Part shown: positions 48,572 to 58,818 of the stretch, in pieces
Numbering within the stretch: position 1 is the stretch's first letter
How the letters are laid out: each line of letters begins with the position of its first letter
Assembly: GCA_963788305.1 (NCBI GenBank)
Contig: CAWBGK010000016.1
Span: 62,001 to 126,000, forward strand
DNA length: 64,000 bases
Reading direction: 5' to 3'
Source: UTCFX2 sp963788305
GTDB taxonomy: Bacteria; Chloroflexota; Anaerolineae; Anaerolineales; UBA4823
Made by a program: the position numbers and the translations under genes
The notes under the pieces: generated by a model
The model's database searches: none
What the model saw: the letters and a program-made list of their open reading frames with translations, nothing else
Told to the model about the DNA's origin: nothing

Positions 48572-49315
48572 TTACTTTGCTATCAACCAGGGACAGAGCT
48601 TCGTCTCGAGCCAATCAACCCCAAAATACAAGCCCAGCCCCATGATGCTTAGAGCCAGAATTCCCGCATACATTGCAGGATAGTCAAACAATGTCGAGCC
48701 GCTGAGATAAATATAATATCCTAAACCTCGCTGTGTGGCAAAAAGTTCCGCAACATAGAGCACCGCGACAGCCGTGCCAACCGATTGACGAAGCGCAGTC
48801 AAGATTGCCGGTAAACAGGCGGGAAAATATACAAAACGAAACAATCCTCGCCTTCCCGCTCCAAGGCTGCGCACGCTCTGGACAAGCTCCGGGCGAATTC
48901 CAGCCGCCTGATCTCGTACCAAGACGAGAATCTGAAAAAATAGGATAAGAAAAATGATCACGATCTTTGCAAAATTTCCAACTCCCAGAAAAAGCAAAAC
49001 GATCGGGACGAAAACGACCTTCGGAATCGGATAGAGAAGATAAATTACTGGAGAAAATATTTTATTCAATCCTGCAGACTGACCTAAGGCCAGTCCCGCC
49101 GGCACAGCCAGGGCTATTGCCAGGATTGTGCTGACAACCACCCGCCACAGACTTGCCAAAAAATGAACAGGCAAATCACCTGCTGCAAGCTCTCGAAAGA
49201 ATGCCTCAAAAACCTCCATAGGGGTTGGTAAGATCGGTTGGTTGAGCAGCATGGCGAAAACCTGCCAGACAGCTATCAAACTAAGGATTGCCCAGAGTAA
49301 GTCCTTTCTTTTCAT
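48572..49315 (-). CDS. ABC transporter permease (SsuC/TauC-like)
   Basis: 247-residue membrane subunit with six helices. The central EAA-like loop that docks on the ATPase is RSLGAGRRGLFRFVYFPACLP (residues about 145-165). The start overlaps the stop of the ATPase gene by 4 bases. Together with the ATPase and binding protein it forms a nitrate/sulfonate/taurine-type importer. The substrate might be a sulfonate, a thiamine precursor or another small organic molecule. The menA gene converges on it with a gap of about 55 bases. Confidence 0.86.
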   Translation of the reverse strand: MKRKDLLWAILSLIAVWQVFAMLLNQPILPTPMEVFEAFFRELAAGDLPVHFLASLWRVVVSTILAIALAVPAGLALGQSAGLNKIFSPVIYLLYPIPKVVFVPIVLLFLGVGNFAKIVIIFLILFFQILVLVRDQAAGIRPELVQSVRSLGAGRRGLFRFVYFPACLPAILTALRQSVGTAVAVLYVAELFATQRGLGYYIYLSGSTLFDYPAMYAGILALSIMGLGLYFGVDWLETKLCPWLIAK

Positions 49316-50076
49316 TCGAGAGCTTCCATTCTGCTCCTCAAATCACGGACCATCACGTAATAATCAGGGGAATCGATGAAATCCGGATTTGCGCCTCCGG
49401 GATTATCGATAATCAAAGGAGCGTGATTTGCAGGCGCGCCAAGCAGTAATATTTTGCTCCCTAACACCACTGCCTCCTCAATAGCATGCGTGACAGTAAT
49501 AAGCGTCAGTTTTTTTTCGACCCATAGCTCCAGAGTCAGGCGCTGTAAAGCTTCTCGAGTTGGCGCGTCGAGCGAAGAAAACGGCTCATCCATGAGCAGC
49601 AAATCGGGCGAAAGTGCAAGCGTCCGGGCGATCGCGGCGCGCTGCCTCTGACCTCCAGAGAGCTGGGCAGGATATTTGTCCTTATAGGGCATCAGACCGA
49701 GTCGATCCAACCAGGGATCGACATCAAGATTGGGTCGAAACTCTTCCGGAGCGTGTTTGCCATCTGGGCCATAGAAAGTTCGGATGCGCAGGCCTAAGGC
49801 TGCATTTTCTCTGACAGTCGCCCAGGGAAGCAGTCCATAATCCTGTAATATCAGACCCGTATGCGGCCTCGGCCGGGTGAGCTGCTGGCCATCGATCACC
49901 ACCCGACCAGATGTAGGAGGTCGAAGACCAGCAAGCAAGTAAAGCAGAGTGGTTTTTCCACAACCAGAAGAGCCCAAAACAGCAAAAGATTCTCCGCGAC
50001 CCACTTGCAGGTCGAAATCTTCGAAAATTGTCTGGCTATCCTGGTATGTATATGTGAGAGATTCCAGCTGGATCAT
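49312..50076 (-). CDS. ABC transporter ATPase (SsuB/TauB-like)
   Basis: 254-residue nucleotide-binding subunit. Walker A is VLGSSGCGKTTLLYLLAG, the signature is QLSGGQRQRAAIA, Walker B is LLLMDEPFSSLD and the switch His is in ITVTHAIEEAV. It would couple ATP hydrolysis to import by the adjacent permease. Start and stop overlap neighbouring genes of the same operon, binding protein first. Confidence 0.92.
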   Translation of the reverse strand: MIQLESLTYTYQDSQTIFEDFDLQVGRGESFAVLGSSGCGKTTLLYLLAGLRPPTSGRVVIDGQQLTRPRPHTGLILQDYGLLPWATVRENAALGLRIRTFYGPDGKHAPEEFRPNLDVDPWLDRLGLMPYKDKYPAQLSGGQRQRAAIARTLALSPDLLLMDEPFSSLDAPTREALQRLTLELWVEKKLTLITVTHAIEEAVVLGSKILLLGAPANHAPLIIDNPGGANPDFIDSPDYYVMVRDLRSRMEALE

Positions 50077-50148
50077 GCTCTACCTGGTTCACACGATTGG
50101 TGCCTTTTCACTGGTCACTTAGGCAAAAAGCCTGGATTCACCGAATCA

Positions 50149-51093
50149 TCATAAGAAACCTTGTTTTCCAGCAAACCTTTCTCCAGAGCCCAGGCTGATC
50201 ATATCATTCCACTGCGCTTCGGTTGGCACCCCGGCGGTCACAAAAGAAGGCAGCTCGAAAATTCCTTTCAAAGTCGGAGGGACCACTTTGCGCTCAACCA
50301 TCAAGTCTTCGTAATTCGAAGGGTTCGCATTGATCATCCCAACTGCATCTTCAATCGCTGCAAGGAAACTTCGGACTGCTTCTGGATTGCTATCGATTAC
50401 CGGTTTACGGAAAGTGATCGTGCTGAAACTGTATTCCGGGTGACTGGAGTCATCCAGGATAAGTTTTGCCCCATTTGCTTTGGCAAGCGTTGTAAGCGGT
50501 TCCGGGAGCACACCTGCCTCGAGCGAACCGCCAAGGAGCAGGTTCATCCGTTCGTCTAGCTTGGGTACTGCCACATATTGGATTTCCTCCTGTTTGAAAT
50601 CCTCAGCTTGCAGCAACCTGTCCGTTATATACTCAATGATTGTGCCCTCAGAAATTCCAATTTGAACCCCTTTTAACTCATCCACAGCCTCAATCTCTGA
50701 TTCCGGAGAAGCGAGTATGCTGAAAAGTGCATTCTCACTTGTCGCCGTTCTGGCATAACGAACAACCTGGGCGCTGATCTTTTCTTTATTAAAAAAGGCA
50801 ACAGTCAGCGCTTCATTCATCGTTCCATCCGCTTGCCCGGCAGCCATCAGCTGGTCGCGTTCCGGTGCGGAGGCCACAGGGATCAACTCTACTTCGACAC
50901 CATGTTTTTGATACAACCCCTCCTTATCAGCAACATGCATTGGCAGCGTATCGATCACAGGCATGACGGCGATGCGAAGTGTGACAGGTTTTTCGGTCGC
51001 GCTGGACGGCTGGCAAGCCGTCAAACACATACCTGCGATGATTCCAAACAGGAACAAGATTGACATCGATGAGTGCTTTTGAATCGTCTGGCT
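50149..51093 (-). CDS. ABC transporter substrate-binding lipoprotein (SsuA/NMT1-like)
   Basis: Lipoprotein with signal LFLFGIIAGMCLTACQ; LTAC is the lipobox, so the mature protein begins at Cys and is membrane-anchored. The fold is the two-lobed NMT1/SsuA type: TLPMHVADKEGLYQKHGVEV is a typical first lobe, and GVQIGISEGTIIEYITD marks the hinge region. ATG at 51093 gives a normal signal; a longer frame opens at 51207. The ligand is unknown. I saw no thiamine riboswitch upstream, which would have helped. Confidence 0.85.
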   Translation of the reverse strand, partial: SQTIQKHSSMSILFLFGIIAGMCLTACQPSSATEKPVTLRIAVMPVIDTLPMHVADKEGLYQKHGVEVELIPVASAPERDQLMAAGQADGTMNEALTVAFFNKEKISAQVVRYARTATSENALFSILASPESEIEAVDELKGVQIGISEGTIIEYITDRLLQAEDFKQEEIQYVAVPKLDERMNLLLGGSLEAGVLPEPLTTLAKANGAKLILDDSSHPEYSFSTITFRKPVIDSNPEAVRSFLAAIEDAVGMINANPSNYEDLMVERKVVPPTLKGIFELPSFVTAGVPTEAQWNDMISLGSGERFAGKQGFL

Positions 51094-51246
51094 CATAAGG
51101 ATTCCTCCACGATAAAGCATATTTTGCCACATTTTATCCAGATTGTGGTAGATCGATGACATTATCAGATCGATTCGGATTGGCGGTTTTTCCGTGTTAT
51201 TTCGCAATTATAGGTTAATAAAATTGCAAAACCGTAAGATTATAGC

Positions 51247-51390
51247 ATGCACCCATTCAATCCCATATCGTTGAGTGTTACAATGCCTGAAGGTTATGAG
51301 CACAATGCCTGGAAAATGATCAAACAGACAAATGAGGTCTTGTTTATGTTTGAAAAACCTGATTGGGCAGATCTCATTTTCTTCACTTAG
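51247..51390 (+). CDS. Possible micro-ORF upstream of the roadblock gene
   Basis: A 47-codon frame starting ATG at 51247, with a second ATG at 51283, ends at 51390, just before the AAAGGAG site of the roadblock gene. The translation (EGYEHNAWKMIKQTNEVLFM, ending PDWADLIFFT) looks protein-like but has no family that I know. A TATAGC box near 51241 could be its -10. It may be a leader peptide, or part of the non-coding 5' region. Confidence 0.3.
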   Translation: MHPFNPISLSVTMPEGYEHNAWKMIKQTNEVLFMFEKPDWADLIFFT

Positions 51391-51404
51391 AAAGGAGCAA
51401 CGGG

Positions 51405-51776
51405 TTGACAAAATCTCGATCACAACTCATGGTTGACCGGCTTCGGGATTTGCAGGCTTCCTCACCGGATATTGAGGCATCAGCCGTTGTCAGCGTTGAT
51501 GGGCTGAGTATTGCATCCGCGTTACCGCAAAGCGTGGAAGAAGATCGGGTCTCAGCCATGTCAGCAGCAATGCTGTCGCTCGGTGAACGCATTGCGTCTG
51601 AATTGGGGCGCGGCACGCTTGAGCAGGTCTATATCAAAGGCGAGTTTGGATATGTCATCCTGATGTCGGTCGGAGAAGATGCTGTTCTCACGGCCCTGGC
51701 TCGCGAACATGCCAAGCTTGGGTTAATTTTCCTGGATATGCGCCGTGCAGCTGAGGCGCTTCATAAATTGATTTAG
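51405..51776 (+). CDS. Roadblock/LC7-domain protein
   Basis: About 123 residues. The roadblock/LC7 fold is recognised by IEASAVVSVDGLSIAS, a helix VSAMSAAMLSLGERIA and EQVYIKGEFGYVILMSVGE, the five-strand plus two-helix pattern of MglB-like proteins, which often regulate small GTPases. No GTPase gene is adjacent. TTG at 51405 is preferred because AAAGGAG lies seven bases upstream. It is 10 bases before the V4R gene, so the two are an operon. Confidence 0.85.
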   Translation: MTKSRSQLMVDRLRDLQASSPDIEASAVVSVDGLSIASALPQSVEEDRVSAMSAAMLSLGERIASELGRGTLEQVYIKGEFGYVILMSVGEDAVLTALAREHAKLGLIFLDMRRAAEALHKLI

Positions 51777-51786
51777 GCATCATCCC

Positions 51787-52422
51787 ATGGATCCAATTCC
51801 GAAGAGCCAATATAATTACGCAAACAAAATCGCCCGGATTTCCATCAAAGCTCTGGAAGATGTGATGGGTAAGAATGGTCTGAATGCGGTATTGAACATG
51901 GCACATCTTACCCATCTGATTGATAACCTTCCACCTGACAACCTTGAGCGGGAGTTTAATTTTTCGGATTTCTCCGCGCTGAATCTGGCGTTAGAAGAAA
52001 TGTATGGACCGCGTGGTGGACGTGGACTTGCGCTGCGAGCGGGTAGGGCAGCCTTTGCCGACTCCCTGCGCAACTTCGGCGCGCTTGCAGGTGTCGGCGA
52101 TCTGGCATTCAAAATCCTTCCGTTGAGCGCCAAGCTTCGGATTGGAATCCCAGCTATGGCCAAGATTTTTTCTCAAATAAGCGACCAATATTCTACTGTA
52201 AGAGAAGAAGCTGACGTCTTTATCTATACAATCCATCACTGCCCGGTTTGTTGGGGTCGTTCCGGCTCTGATAAACCCGTTTGTTTTATCGCTGTTGGTT
52301 TGCTCCAAGAAGGATTGAAGTGGGTTTCCGGTGGAAGCGAGTTCCGAGTTAATGAGTCAAAATGTGTCGCTATGGGTGATGAAGTCTGCGATTTTGTCAT
52401 CCAGAAAGTCCCCATCACTTAA
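51787..52422 (+). CDS. V4R (4-vinyl reductase)-domain protein
   Basis: 211 residues. The C-terminal two thirds are a V4R sensor/ligand domain, shown by IHHCPVCWGRSGSDKPVC, FIAVGLLQEGLKWVSGG and VNESKCVAMGDEVCDFVI, whose Cys and His residues could bind a metal. The N-terminal part is helical. V4R domains occur in bacteriochlorophyll-related and regulatory proteins; here the partner is the roadblock protein 10 bases upstream. The pair may be a small signalling unit; ligand unknown. Confidence 0.85.
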   Translation: MDPIPKSQYNYANKIARISIKALEDVMGKNGLNAVLNMAHLTHLIDNLPPDNLEREFNFSDFSALNLALEEMYGPRGGRGLALRAGRAAFADSLRNFGALAGVGDLAFKILPLSAKLRIGIPAMAKIFSQISDQYSTVREEADVFIYTIHHCPVCWGRSGSDKPVCFIAVGLLQEGLKWVSGGSEFRVNESKCVAMGDEVCDFVIQKVPIT

Positions 52423-52472
52423 ACCCTCTGGACCATAAGGTACAGAGCTTCATTGTTGATAATTATTCCATA

Positions 52473-53211
52473 ATGCAAGTCACTGTAGTTATCCCAACCT
52501 ATAACGAAGCCGAGAACTTGCCGAGATTGGCGTCCTCGATCCTTGGATTGCCGCTGGAGGGATTACGTCTGCTCATTGTAGACGACAACAGCCCGGATGG
52601 TACCGGTGCATGTAGCAGATCGTCTTGCCACTCGAAAATCCATCTTGCATATCTGTTTTGCATCGATCAGGCAAGCTTGGACTCGGGCCAGCATATCTCT
52701 CCGGATTCCGGCATGTACTCCGACAGGGCGCTGAAGCAGTCTGCCAGATGGATGCGGATTTCTCACACCCTCCAGAAAAAATACCCGAAATGCTGCTGCG
52801 TTCTCGAATTGTGATGTTGTTTTAGGCTCGCGTTATGTTGCGGGTGGAAGAGTTGATGACAACTGGCCTCTCTGGCGAAAAGGGCTCTCTTCATTCGGAA
52901 ACTTCTATGCAAGGTTGATCCTGGGCTTACCAACTCGCGATGTAACTGGTGGCTTCCGATTGTGGCGGCGAAATACCCTGCTTGGTATGCCGCTTGATCA
53001 AATCTGTTCGAATGGGTATTCTTTTCAAATTGAATTGACCTATGTCGCTTATCGGCTGGGGTATCGATCCATAGAAATCCCGATATATTTTGCCGACCGC
53101 CGTTGGGGAACTTCAAAGATGTCCTTCGCCATTCAGCGCGAAGCTGCAATCCGGGTTTGGCAAATCCGCCATCGTTACCGAGGAGCTGGTTCCCAAAGAC
53201 TATTCCATTAA
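52473..53211 (+). CDS. Polyprenol-phosphate mannose synthase-like glycosyltransferase (two frameshifts)
   Basis: GT2 enzyme that would transfer mannose or another hexose from a nucleotide sugar to a polyprenyl phosphate. Frame 1 starts VTVVIPTYNEAENLPRLAS and IVDDNSPDGTG. After a break near 52615 frame 2 gives LGLGPAYLSGFRHVLRQG and CQMDADFSHPPEKIPEM, the DxD-bearing part. A third frame from about 52800 has SRYVAGGRVDDNWPLWRK, DVTGGFRLWRR and RRWGTSKMSF. The whole is about 245 residues and has no membrane domain. The conserved order of motifs shows one gene broken by indels, not three. Confidence 0.85.
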
Positions 53212-53272
53212 TCTACAAAACGAATGACATTATAATATCTTCCTCCGGTTGAAAACGCCGAAGGTGATCTCC

Positions 53273-54541
53273 ATGAACAACAATCTCATCCTGCAAAGGA
53301 ATTTCCGACATTTATACGCGGATATTTTTTGGTATGGAATCCTTGCAGGGAGCTCGCTGGTTTTTTTGTCCATTTACGCTGCTCGTCTGGGGGCAAGCGG
53401 TTTTCAGATTGGGCTGATCACTGCTGGGCCAGCCTTAGTCAGCCTGATGATTTCACTCCCCGCCGGCCGTTGGATAGAAAATCGGTCACTGATTCGGACA
53501 TCATTCTTTTCAGCAGCCTTGACCCGGATTGGATACTTGCTGTTGGTTTTTCTACCCTTGCTGCTCGGAGCGACAGGTCAAGTACTGGCTGTGATATTGA
53601 CCATCCTGGTGATGTCATTTCCGGGTACTGTATTTGCCATCAGTTTTAATGCCATGTTAGCCGATGTCATTCCGCCCGATTGGCGCGCAGAGGTAATTGG
53701 AAAGCGAAATGCTATTCTGGCTGCTTCCATGACTTTCTCATCCTTGCTTAGTGGATTATTGCTTGAAAAGATCCTCTTTCCAATAAACTATCAAATTGTG
53801 TTTGGGATTGGCGCGATCGGGGCTATTCTCAGCACAGTTCACATTTCTCTTCTTAATACTGGCTCTTCGACGGAAAAATGGGATTCTTTTACAAAGCTTG
53901 TTAATTCCAGCAAGGTTCAACTGAGCAACGTTATTAAGCTCAAAAAAATAACGCGGCTGGATCGAGGATCAAAACGACACTCATTCATTCAGCTCGAATT
54001 ACTTCATGGCAGTTTTGGGCTTTTTATACTCTCTTACCTGATTTTCTACACCTTCCAAAACCTTGTCGGTCCGCTCTTCCCATTAGCCTATGTGCAGGTT
54101 CTCCAAATATCCGATTGGATGATCAGCCTTGGAAACGCCCTTTTTTATTCCTCCATGTTTTTAGTATCTTTGCGGTTAAGAAATCTCTCGGCTCGATTGG
54201 CCATCATCGCTTGCTTTTCACCAGTGCAATTGCCTTTAGCATCTATCCATTATTGATCGGGATTGCCAGACGGTCCATTGCTGTATTGGGTTGCATCCTG
54301 CCTCGGTGGAATCATCTACGGACTGGTATCTGCAAGTCTGATCAATCGGTTGATGGAAGTAGTGCCGGCTCTGAACCGTGCTGGTGGGATGGCCTTTCAC
54401 AACCTGGCTTTAAATTTCGGCATCCTGGTTGGCTCTATTAGCGGTCCTTTTGTAAGCGATCTTCTGGGGATTCAGCAAGCGCTTCTTTTTGGGGCCGGGA
54501 TGAGGTTTCTGGCTGGATTGTTATTGTTCTTCTTCGCGTAA
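53273..54541 (+). CDS. MFS transporter (two compensating frameshifts)
   Basis: Twelve-helix major facilitator protein. ATG at 53273 leads to YADIFWYGILAGSSLVF; SLPAGRWIENRSL after helix 2 is the loop that carries the MFS A-motif. The frame leaves near 54170, passes through another frame (LLFTSAIAFSIYPLLIGI) and returns near 54260 to PLLYWVASCLGGIIYG, ending in FLAGLLLFFFA. The joined length, about 420 residues, is normal. The last 20 bases overlap the convergent rsmA gene. Substrate unknown. Confidence 0.82.
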
Positions 54542-55387
54542 AGATTGAAAGACACCCACCAGATTTCTCCATTCCATCAGGCTCAGCGTCTCCGCCCGCC
54601 GAATCGGTTCTACGCCTGCTTTGAGCAAGAAAGCTTCAGCCTGAGAGGGCTGCCAGTGCATTCCTCCTGCCAGTGCATTGCGGATTGTTTTCCGTTTTTG
54701 GGAGAACGCAGCTTTAGCCAATCGGAAGAAATCCGCGAGTTGTTCAGCAGGGATCAAAGGGCTGTCAAATAACTGGATCTGCAAGATGGCAGAATCTACC
54801 TGCGGGACTGGATAGAACGCGTCGGCAGGGATTCGACCAAAAATCTGTGCCTTTCCATAAACCTGCACGCTCAATGCCAGAAGGCTCATATCCCCCGCTT
54901 CAGCTGAAATCCGCTCGGCAACCTCGCGCTGCACTGTCAATACCATTCGTTCTGGAGGACAACGGGTCTCCAGAAGATGCCGCATCAGTGCGGAGGTGAT
55001 GTAATAAGGGATATTTGCGACGACCAGATATGCAGGTCGGCAATTTTCCGATGATCCGCACATCAGCTTGCTGGGGTCCAGAGCCAGGATATCTCCCTGG
55101 ATGATCTCGATGTTCGTACGGCCTTTGAGCACTTCTCGGAGCGGTGGGATCAGGGTGCGATCCAGCTCAACACAGACGACCCTTTTTGCAAAATCAGCCA
55201 GGATGCTGGTTAAGCTTCCCAATCCAGGTCCGATCTCTAATACTGCCTGGTCTGGTTGGATCTGAGCCGCAGCCGCAACCCGGTTCAGCGCTGCGTCGTC
55301 GACCAGAAAATTCTGACCTAAACTCTTGCGCGGGCGCAGTCCGTATCGCCGTAAAAGTTCCAGGAAGTCTGGCGCAATGGAATTCAT
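54521..55387 (-). CDS. rsmA: 16S rRNA (adenine1518/1519-N6,N6)-dimethyltransferase
   Basis: Dimethylates two adenines in the small-subunit rRNA. 288 residues, complete. GQNFLVDDAALNRV is the typical N-terminus, VLEIGPGLGSLTSILAD the SAM-binding loop, and VVANIPYYITSALMRHLL contains the NIPY catalytic motif. AKAAFSQKRKTIRNAL is the conserved C-terminal RNA-contacting segment. Start and length fit the family. It is the last housekeeping gene before the secreted-protein region and converges on the MFS gene. Confidence 0.95.
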   Translation of the reverse strand: MNSIAPDFLELLRRYGLRPRKSLGQNFLVDDAALNRVAAAAQIQPDQAVLEIGPGLGSLTSILADFAKRVVCVELDRTLIPPLREVLKGRTNIEIIQGDILALDPSKLMCGSSENCRPAYLVVANIPYYITSALMRHLLETRCPPERMVLTVQREVAERISAEAGDMSLLALSVQVYGKAQIFGRIPADAFYPVPQVDSAILQIQLFDSPLIPAEQLADFFRLAKAAFSQKRKTIRNALAGGMHWQPSQAEAFLLKAGVEPIRRAETLSLMEWRNLVGVFQSLREEEQ

Positions 55388-55391
55388 GTGC

Positions 55392-56780
55392 TTAAAGGCG
55401 CATAATCAGCGGCAGGAAGATCGTTGTTTGGGTTTCGTAAGCCCCCATATCGACGATCGGTGGGATTCCCTCACCAGAATCGATCATGAGATGGTCTTGA
55501 AAGCGCGCCTGGTCATCCAAGTCATAGGGTATCGCTTCTGCTGTATTGCCGTCGCTGTCCAAATCCAAAATATCAGTCGGGACTGCAGAATTACTGCCTC
55601 CATCCAGAGCCTGCGTTCTTGCTGTCATGTGAAAGTTATCGTCCAAATTCCCGAAAATATCGTCCAATCCGTCTGGATCTTCGAAACCGGGATCATCGGT
55701 TACGATTGTCCCGTAGCAGCTCATGTCGCTGCATCCGCCTTCCAATAGAGAATAACGTAGCTCTGCGTCCCCACCACTTTCGTTCGCAATTTGGTGACCG
55801 TAATTTCCATACAGGATGCTGTTTTTAAAGACGGGACGGGCTAAATTGTCGTTGAAAACCCCATCATGTTCATAGAAATCCTGATTATTGACGATCGTGG
55901 CATTGATAAATTGAGGATTGCTGTTTGTATTGTAAATCCCACCTCCCCGGCTCCCAGCAAAATTGGCATGAAACAAGGCGTTTATCAAGGTTGGATTGCT
56001 GGTATTATTACGCAACCCTCCCCCAAATTCAGCCCGATTGCCGATCCAGGCGCAGTTGACCATTAAGTTGGATCCATTAATATTATAGAGACCGCCGCCC
56101 TGAGTGGAGTAGTTTTGGAAGAAGACTAGATTCGACAGTGTCGGGCTGCCATTGCTGTTATACAGACCACCGCCGGAATCATTAGGTGCGTTCAACGAAT
56201 TAGAGTTGCCGCCCTGGATGATGAAACCGTCGAGTCGAGTACCTGGATTCAAGTTCTGCGCCAGCACGACATGATAGCTGTTTTCTCCATTGTTGGTGAA
56301 ACCTATATCGTCTCCCAACAGGTCGCCGCTTAAGAGAGTTGGGTAGGCGCGCCAGTCTCTCTGCTGGCGCGAGCTCTCATTCCCCAAAAAACCTCCGTAC
56401 AATCCAACTCCTGACTTCAGCGAAAATGTTGCGGAGCACGCGTCTGTGATCAGGATTGGTAAGGTAGGGGTGTAGACGCCAGCAGCCACCCAGATCTCAT
56501 CACTGCTTGCGGCTACATTCAGAGCAGATTGCAGGTTGGAGAAGGCGTTTTCCCATGAACTACCATTGTTGTATCCGATGGCGGTTTTATTGACATAGAT
56601 AATATTTCCTGCTGGAGTAAGCAGCGCAGTTAATCCGATGCCCATCTGCGGCGCAGCTCGAGCAACCTCTGCCATGTTGTTCCGGGCACCATGCGTAAAC
56701 AATAACAAGATCGCCATACTCAGGATAACCATTCGGTGCATCAAGCGATTAAGCAGCGGAAAGTTCTTTATCCAGGTCAC
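55392..56780 (-). CDS. Secreted right-handed beta-helix protein with short C-terminal tail motif
   Basis: 462 residues, starting with a signal peptide (LMHRMVILSMAILLLFTHG). The body is a pectate-lyase-like beta-helix of repeated units with GGGLYN and NPTLINALF-type turns (about residues 190-330), and a segment before it begins IIYVNKTAIGYNNGSSWENA. No catalytic residues can be named, so it may be structural. The last residues, TTIFLPLIMRL, resemble the ends of two other secreted proteins in the window. It lies 4 bases after rsmA on the same strand. Confidence 0.82.
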   Translation of the reverse strand: MTWIKNFPLLNRLMHRMVILSMAILLLFTHGARNNMAEVARAAPQMGIGLTALLTPAGNIIYVNKTAIGYNNGSSWENAFSNLQSALNVAASSDEIWVAAGVYTPTLPILITDACSATFSLKSGVGLYGGFLGNESSRQQRDWRAYPTLLSGDLLGDDIGFTNNGENSYHVVLAQNLNPGTRLDGFIIQGGNSNSLNAPNDSGGGLYNSNGSPTLSNLVFFQNYSTQGGGLYNINGSNLMVNCAWIGNRAEFGGGLRNNTSNPTLINALFHANFAGSRGGGIYNTNSNPQFINATIVNNQDFYEHDGVFNDNLARPVFKNSILYGNYGHQIANESGGDAELRYSLLEGGCSDMSCYGTIVTDDPGFEDPDGLDDIFGNLDDNFHMTARTQALDGGSNSAVPTDILDLDSDGNTAEAIPYDLDDQARFQDHLMIDSGEGIPPIVDMGAYETQTTIFLPLIMRL

Positions 56781-56881
56781 AATTTCGCCCTATCAGGGTA
56801 ATATTCAACCAAGAATATACCACAACTGACAATTGTTCGATGACTCAGCCCAGCGGTTCAATCCGCCACATCGGCGTGCAT

Positions 56882-58744
56882 TTATCGGGATAAGAAAGGT
56901 AAATAGAAATTAGGCGGCTGTTCAATTCCATCTGGATCATTTGCCTGAATGGTAAGAGATGCGATGTGGAATGGATAAAACACTCCGACACCATACTTGA
57001 GATTTTGCAATAATAATTCGATGGTTTCATCGTCCTCTCTAAATGGGTCATCCTCGACTGTGACTTCGAAGATCTTCGTAAAAGTATCCCCTGCCTGCCA
57101 GCGCAGCGTACCTATCGCCGGCAGAATATCCACCGTTGGGGTAAAAGTGATGTAATCCACCTCTGCCCGCCTGTCGCTTTCAAGCCGTTTGACGAAGAGA
57201 GTCACCTGGGTAGTCCCGCTTGTAGGTTCGTCGGTGACGTACATGTTAGGGAGAAAGGCTACCAGCCCGTTCGTGAAAACTTCGAATGCACCGATATCGC
57301 AAACCGGGTCGCCGTTCTCATCACCATCTACTGGTCGGACGAGGTAGCGCTGGTCCACTTGAAGGCAGCCTTTCGGATTACCGCTGTCGATAGCCGGGCT
57401 TCCTGGTAGAAGTGCATGTGTCATGGTTTTGCCAGAATTGTACGCCAGGTTCGGGTCCAGACCGGGATTGGCGATGTTATATTTGTCACCCATCGAATAT
57501 AAGGTGCAGGTGCTATTGCTCTCCAAGTTGTAGCCCAGGGAAAAGATGTAGTCGGTCTCACCGGCGCAGTTGCCGCCGGGAGGATAAGTAAGCGGCATAG
57601 CTAGGATCGTTTCGCTAATCGTGATTTCTCCTTGCTGTTCTGGATTGCTGTATATATTATTGCCATTGCCCGGTGGGGCTCTGTTCGAAAAAAGCGTGAC
57701 ATTGTACAGAGATAAATCCCCTCGTTGAAGATCCCGCCTCCTAACACCTCGGCATTGTTAGAACTAATGGTCACATTTTGTAAGACGTTATTCCCAGAGG
57801 CGACGAGCAGGCCGCCGCCCCGGTTGCTGCTATTATTATTGATCGTCACATTGACCAAGCTCGAATCGGAGAAGCTGTAAATTCCCCCCCCTCGATCAGC
57901 TTGATTGTAGGAGATAGTCATATCGGTGAGATCAATGCGTTTGTCATTGTATATGCCGCCTCCATAGCCCGAGGCGATGTTATAGTTTATCAGCGTATTC
58001 GAGACCAACATATCAGCTAGCTCAGTCCCATTCAAGCCGGCGCCTTTTTGGGCTGTATTGCTCAAGATCTGGGTTGCCCTGATCTCAATATTGCCATCGC
58101 TATGGATGCCTCCTCCTTCGTTGGTCGCGGCATTCTCAGCGATTACGCTTCCCAGGATCAGAAGCTGGCCTAGCGAGTTGAATACCCCTCCCCCATTCTT
58201 TGCGCTGTTCTGGGTGACCAGCGTGTCGCTGAGCACAAGCGAGCCTGCTCACCATGATACCGCCACCCCCCACCGGTTCATCCTCAGGCGCCGCGCCGTG
58301 CTGGATCGTTATCCCTGTGATCGTCACCTGAGCGGTAGTCGTGATGGACAATACTCGGTCGATGCTGTTCCCATCGATGATGACGGGTTCAGTCAGGTTT
58401 TTTCCGCTCAAGATCAGATCGTCGCTGATATCCAGGTCGCCGGTTTCATTCTGGTTTTCCCCAGATCCCAAGCGGGAAAGGGCATAGACGCCTGGATTCT
58501 CGAACACGATCTCGTCCAACCCGGGTGTCTGGTTAGCCGCCTGGATCGCCTCGCGCAGTGAGCAGCTTCCCAGATCACAATGCTCAAACTCATCCGCAGC
58601 CGAATTGACGGTGAAGATGTTTCCAGGTATCTTAGGTGCAATCTGGGCGTTGGATGGCAACGGAAGACACAGTGCGAGCGTGAAGACAAACACCACGAAA
58701 TACCTGGGGATTCGGGCACCGTGATTTATAAGCGTTTTCATCAT
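56882..58744 (-). CDS. Secreted CSLREA-motif beta-helix protein with Calx-beta-like end (two frameshifts)
   Basis: Signal peptide (YFVVFVFTLALCLPLPSNA), then SAADEFEHCDLGSCSLREAI, a typical CSLREA motif, then a beta-helix rich in NNNSSNRGGGLLVA and GGGIFNEG turns. Breaks fall near 58240 and 57720, where DLSLYNVTLFSNRAPPG continues in the next frame; joined it has about 620 residues. The last part has a Calx-beta-like region (EVTVEDDPFREDDETIELLL) and ends NFYLPFLSR. No catalytic residues are evident. It is probably a surface structural or adhesive protein; the family function is not established. Confidence 0.8.
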
Positions 58745-58818
58745 TTTGTTGTAATATCAACGAAGGGTCAAAGCGCACGAAATTGTGTGCCACATACCCT
58801 TCGAATCTTCCGCTTGGA

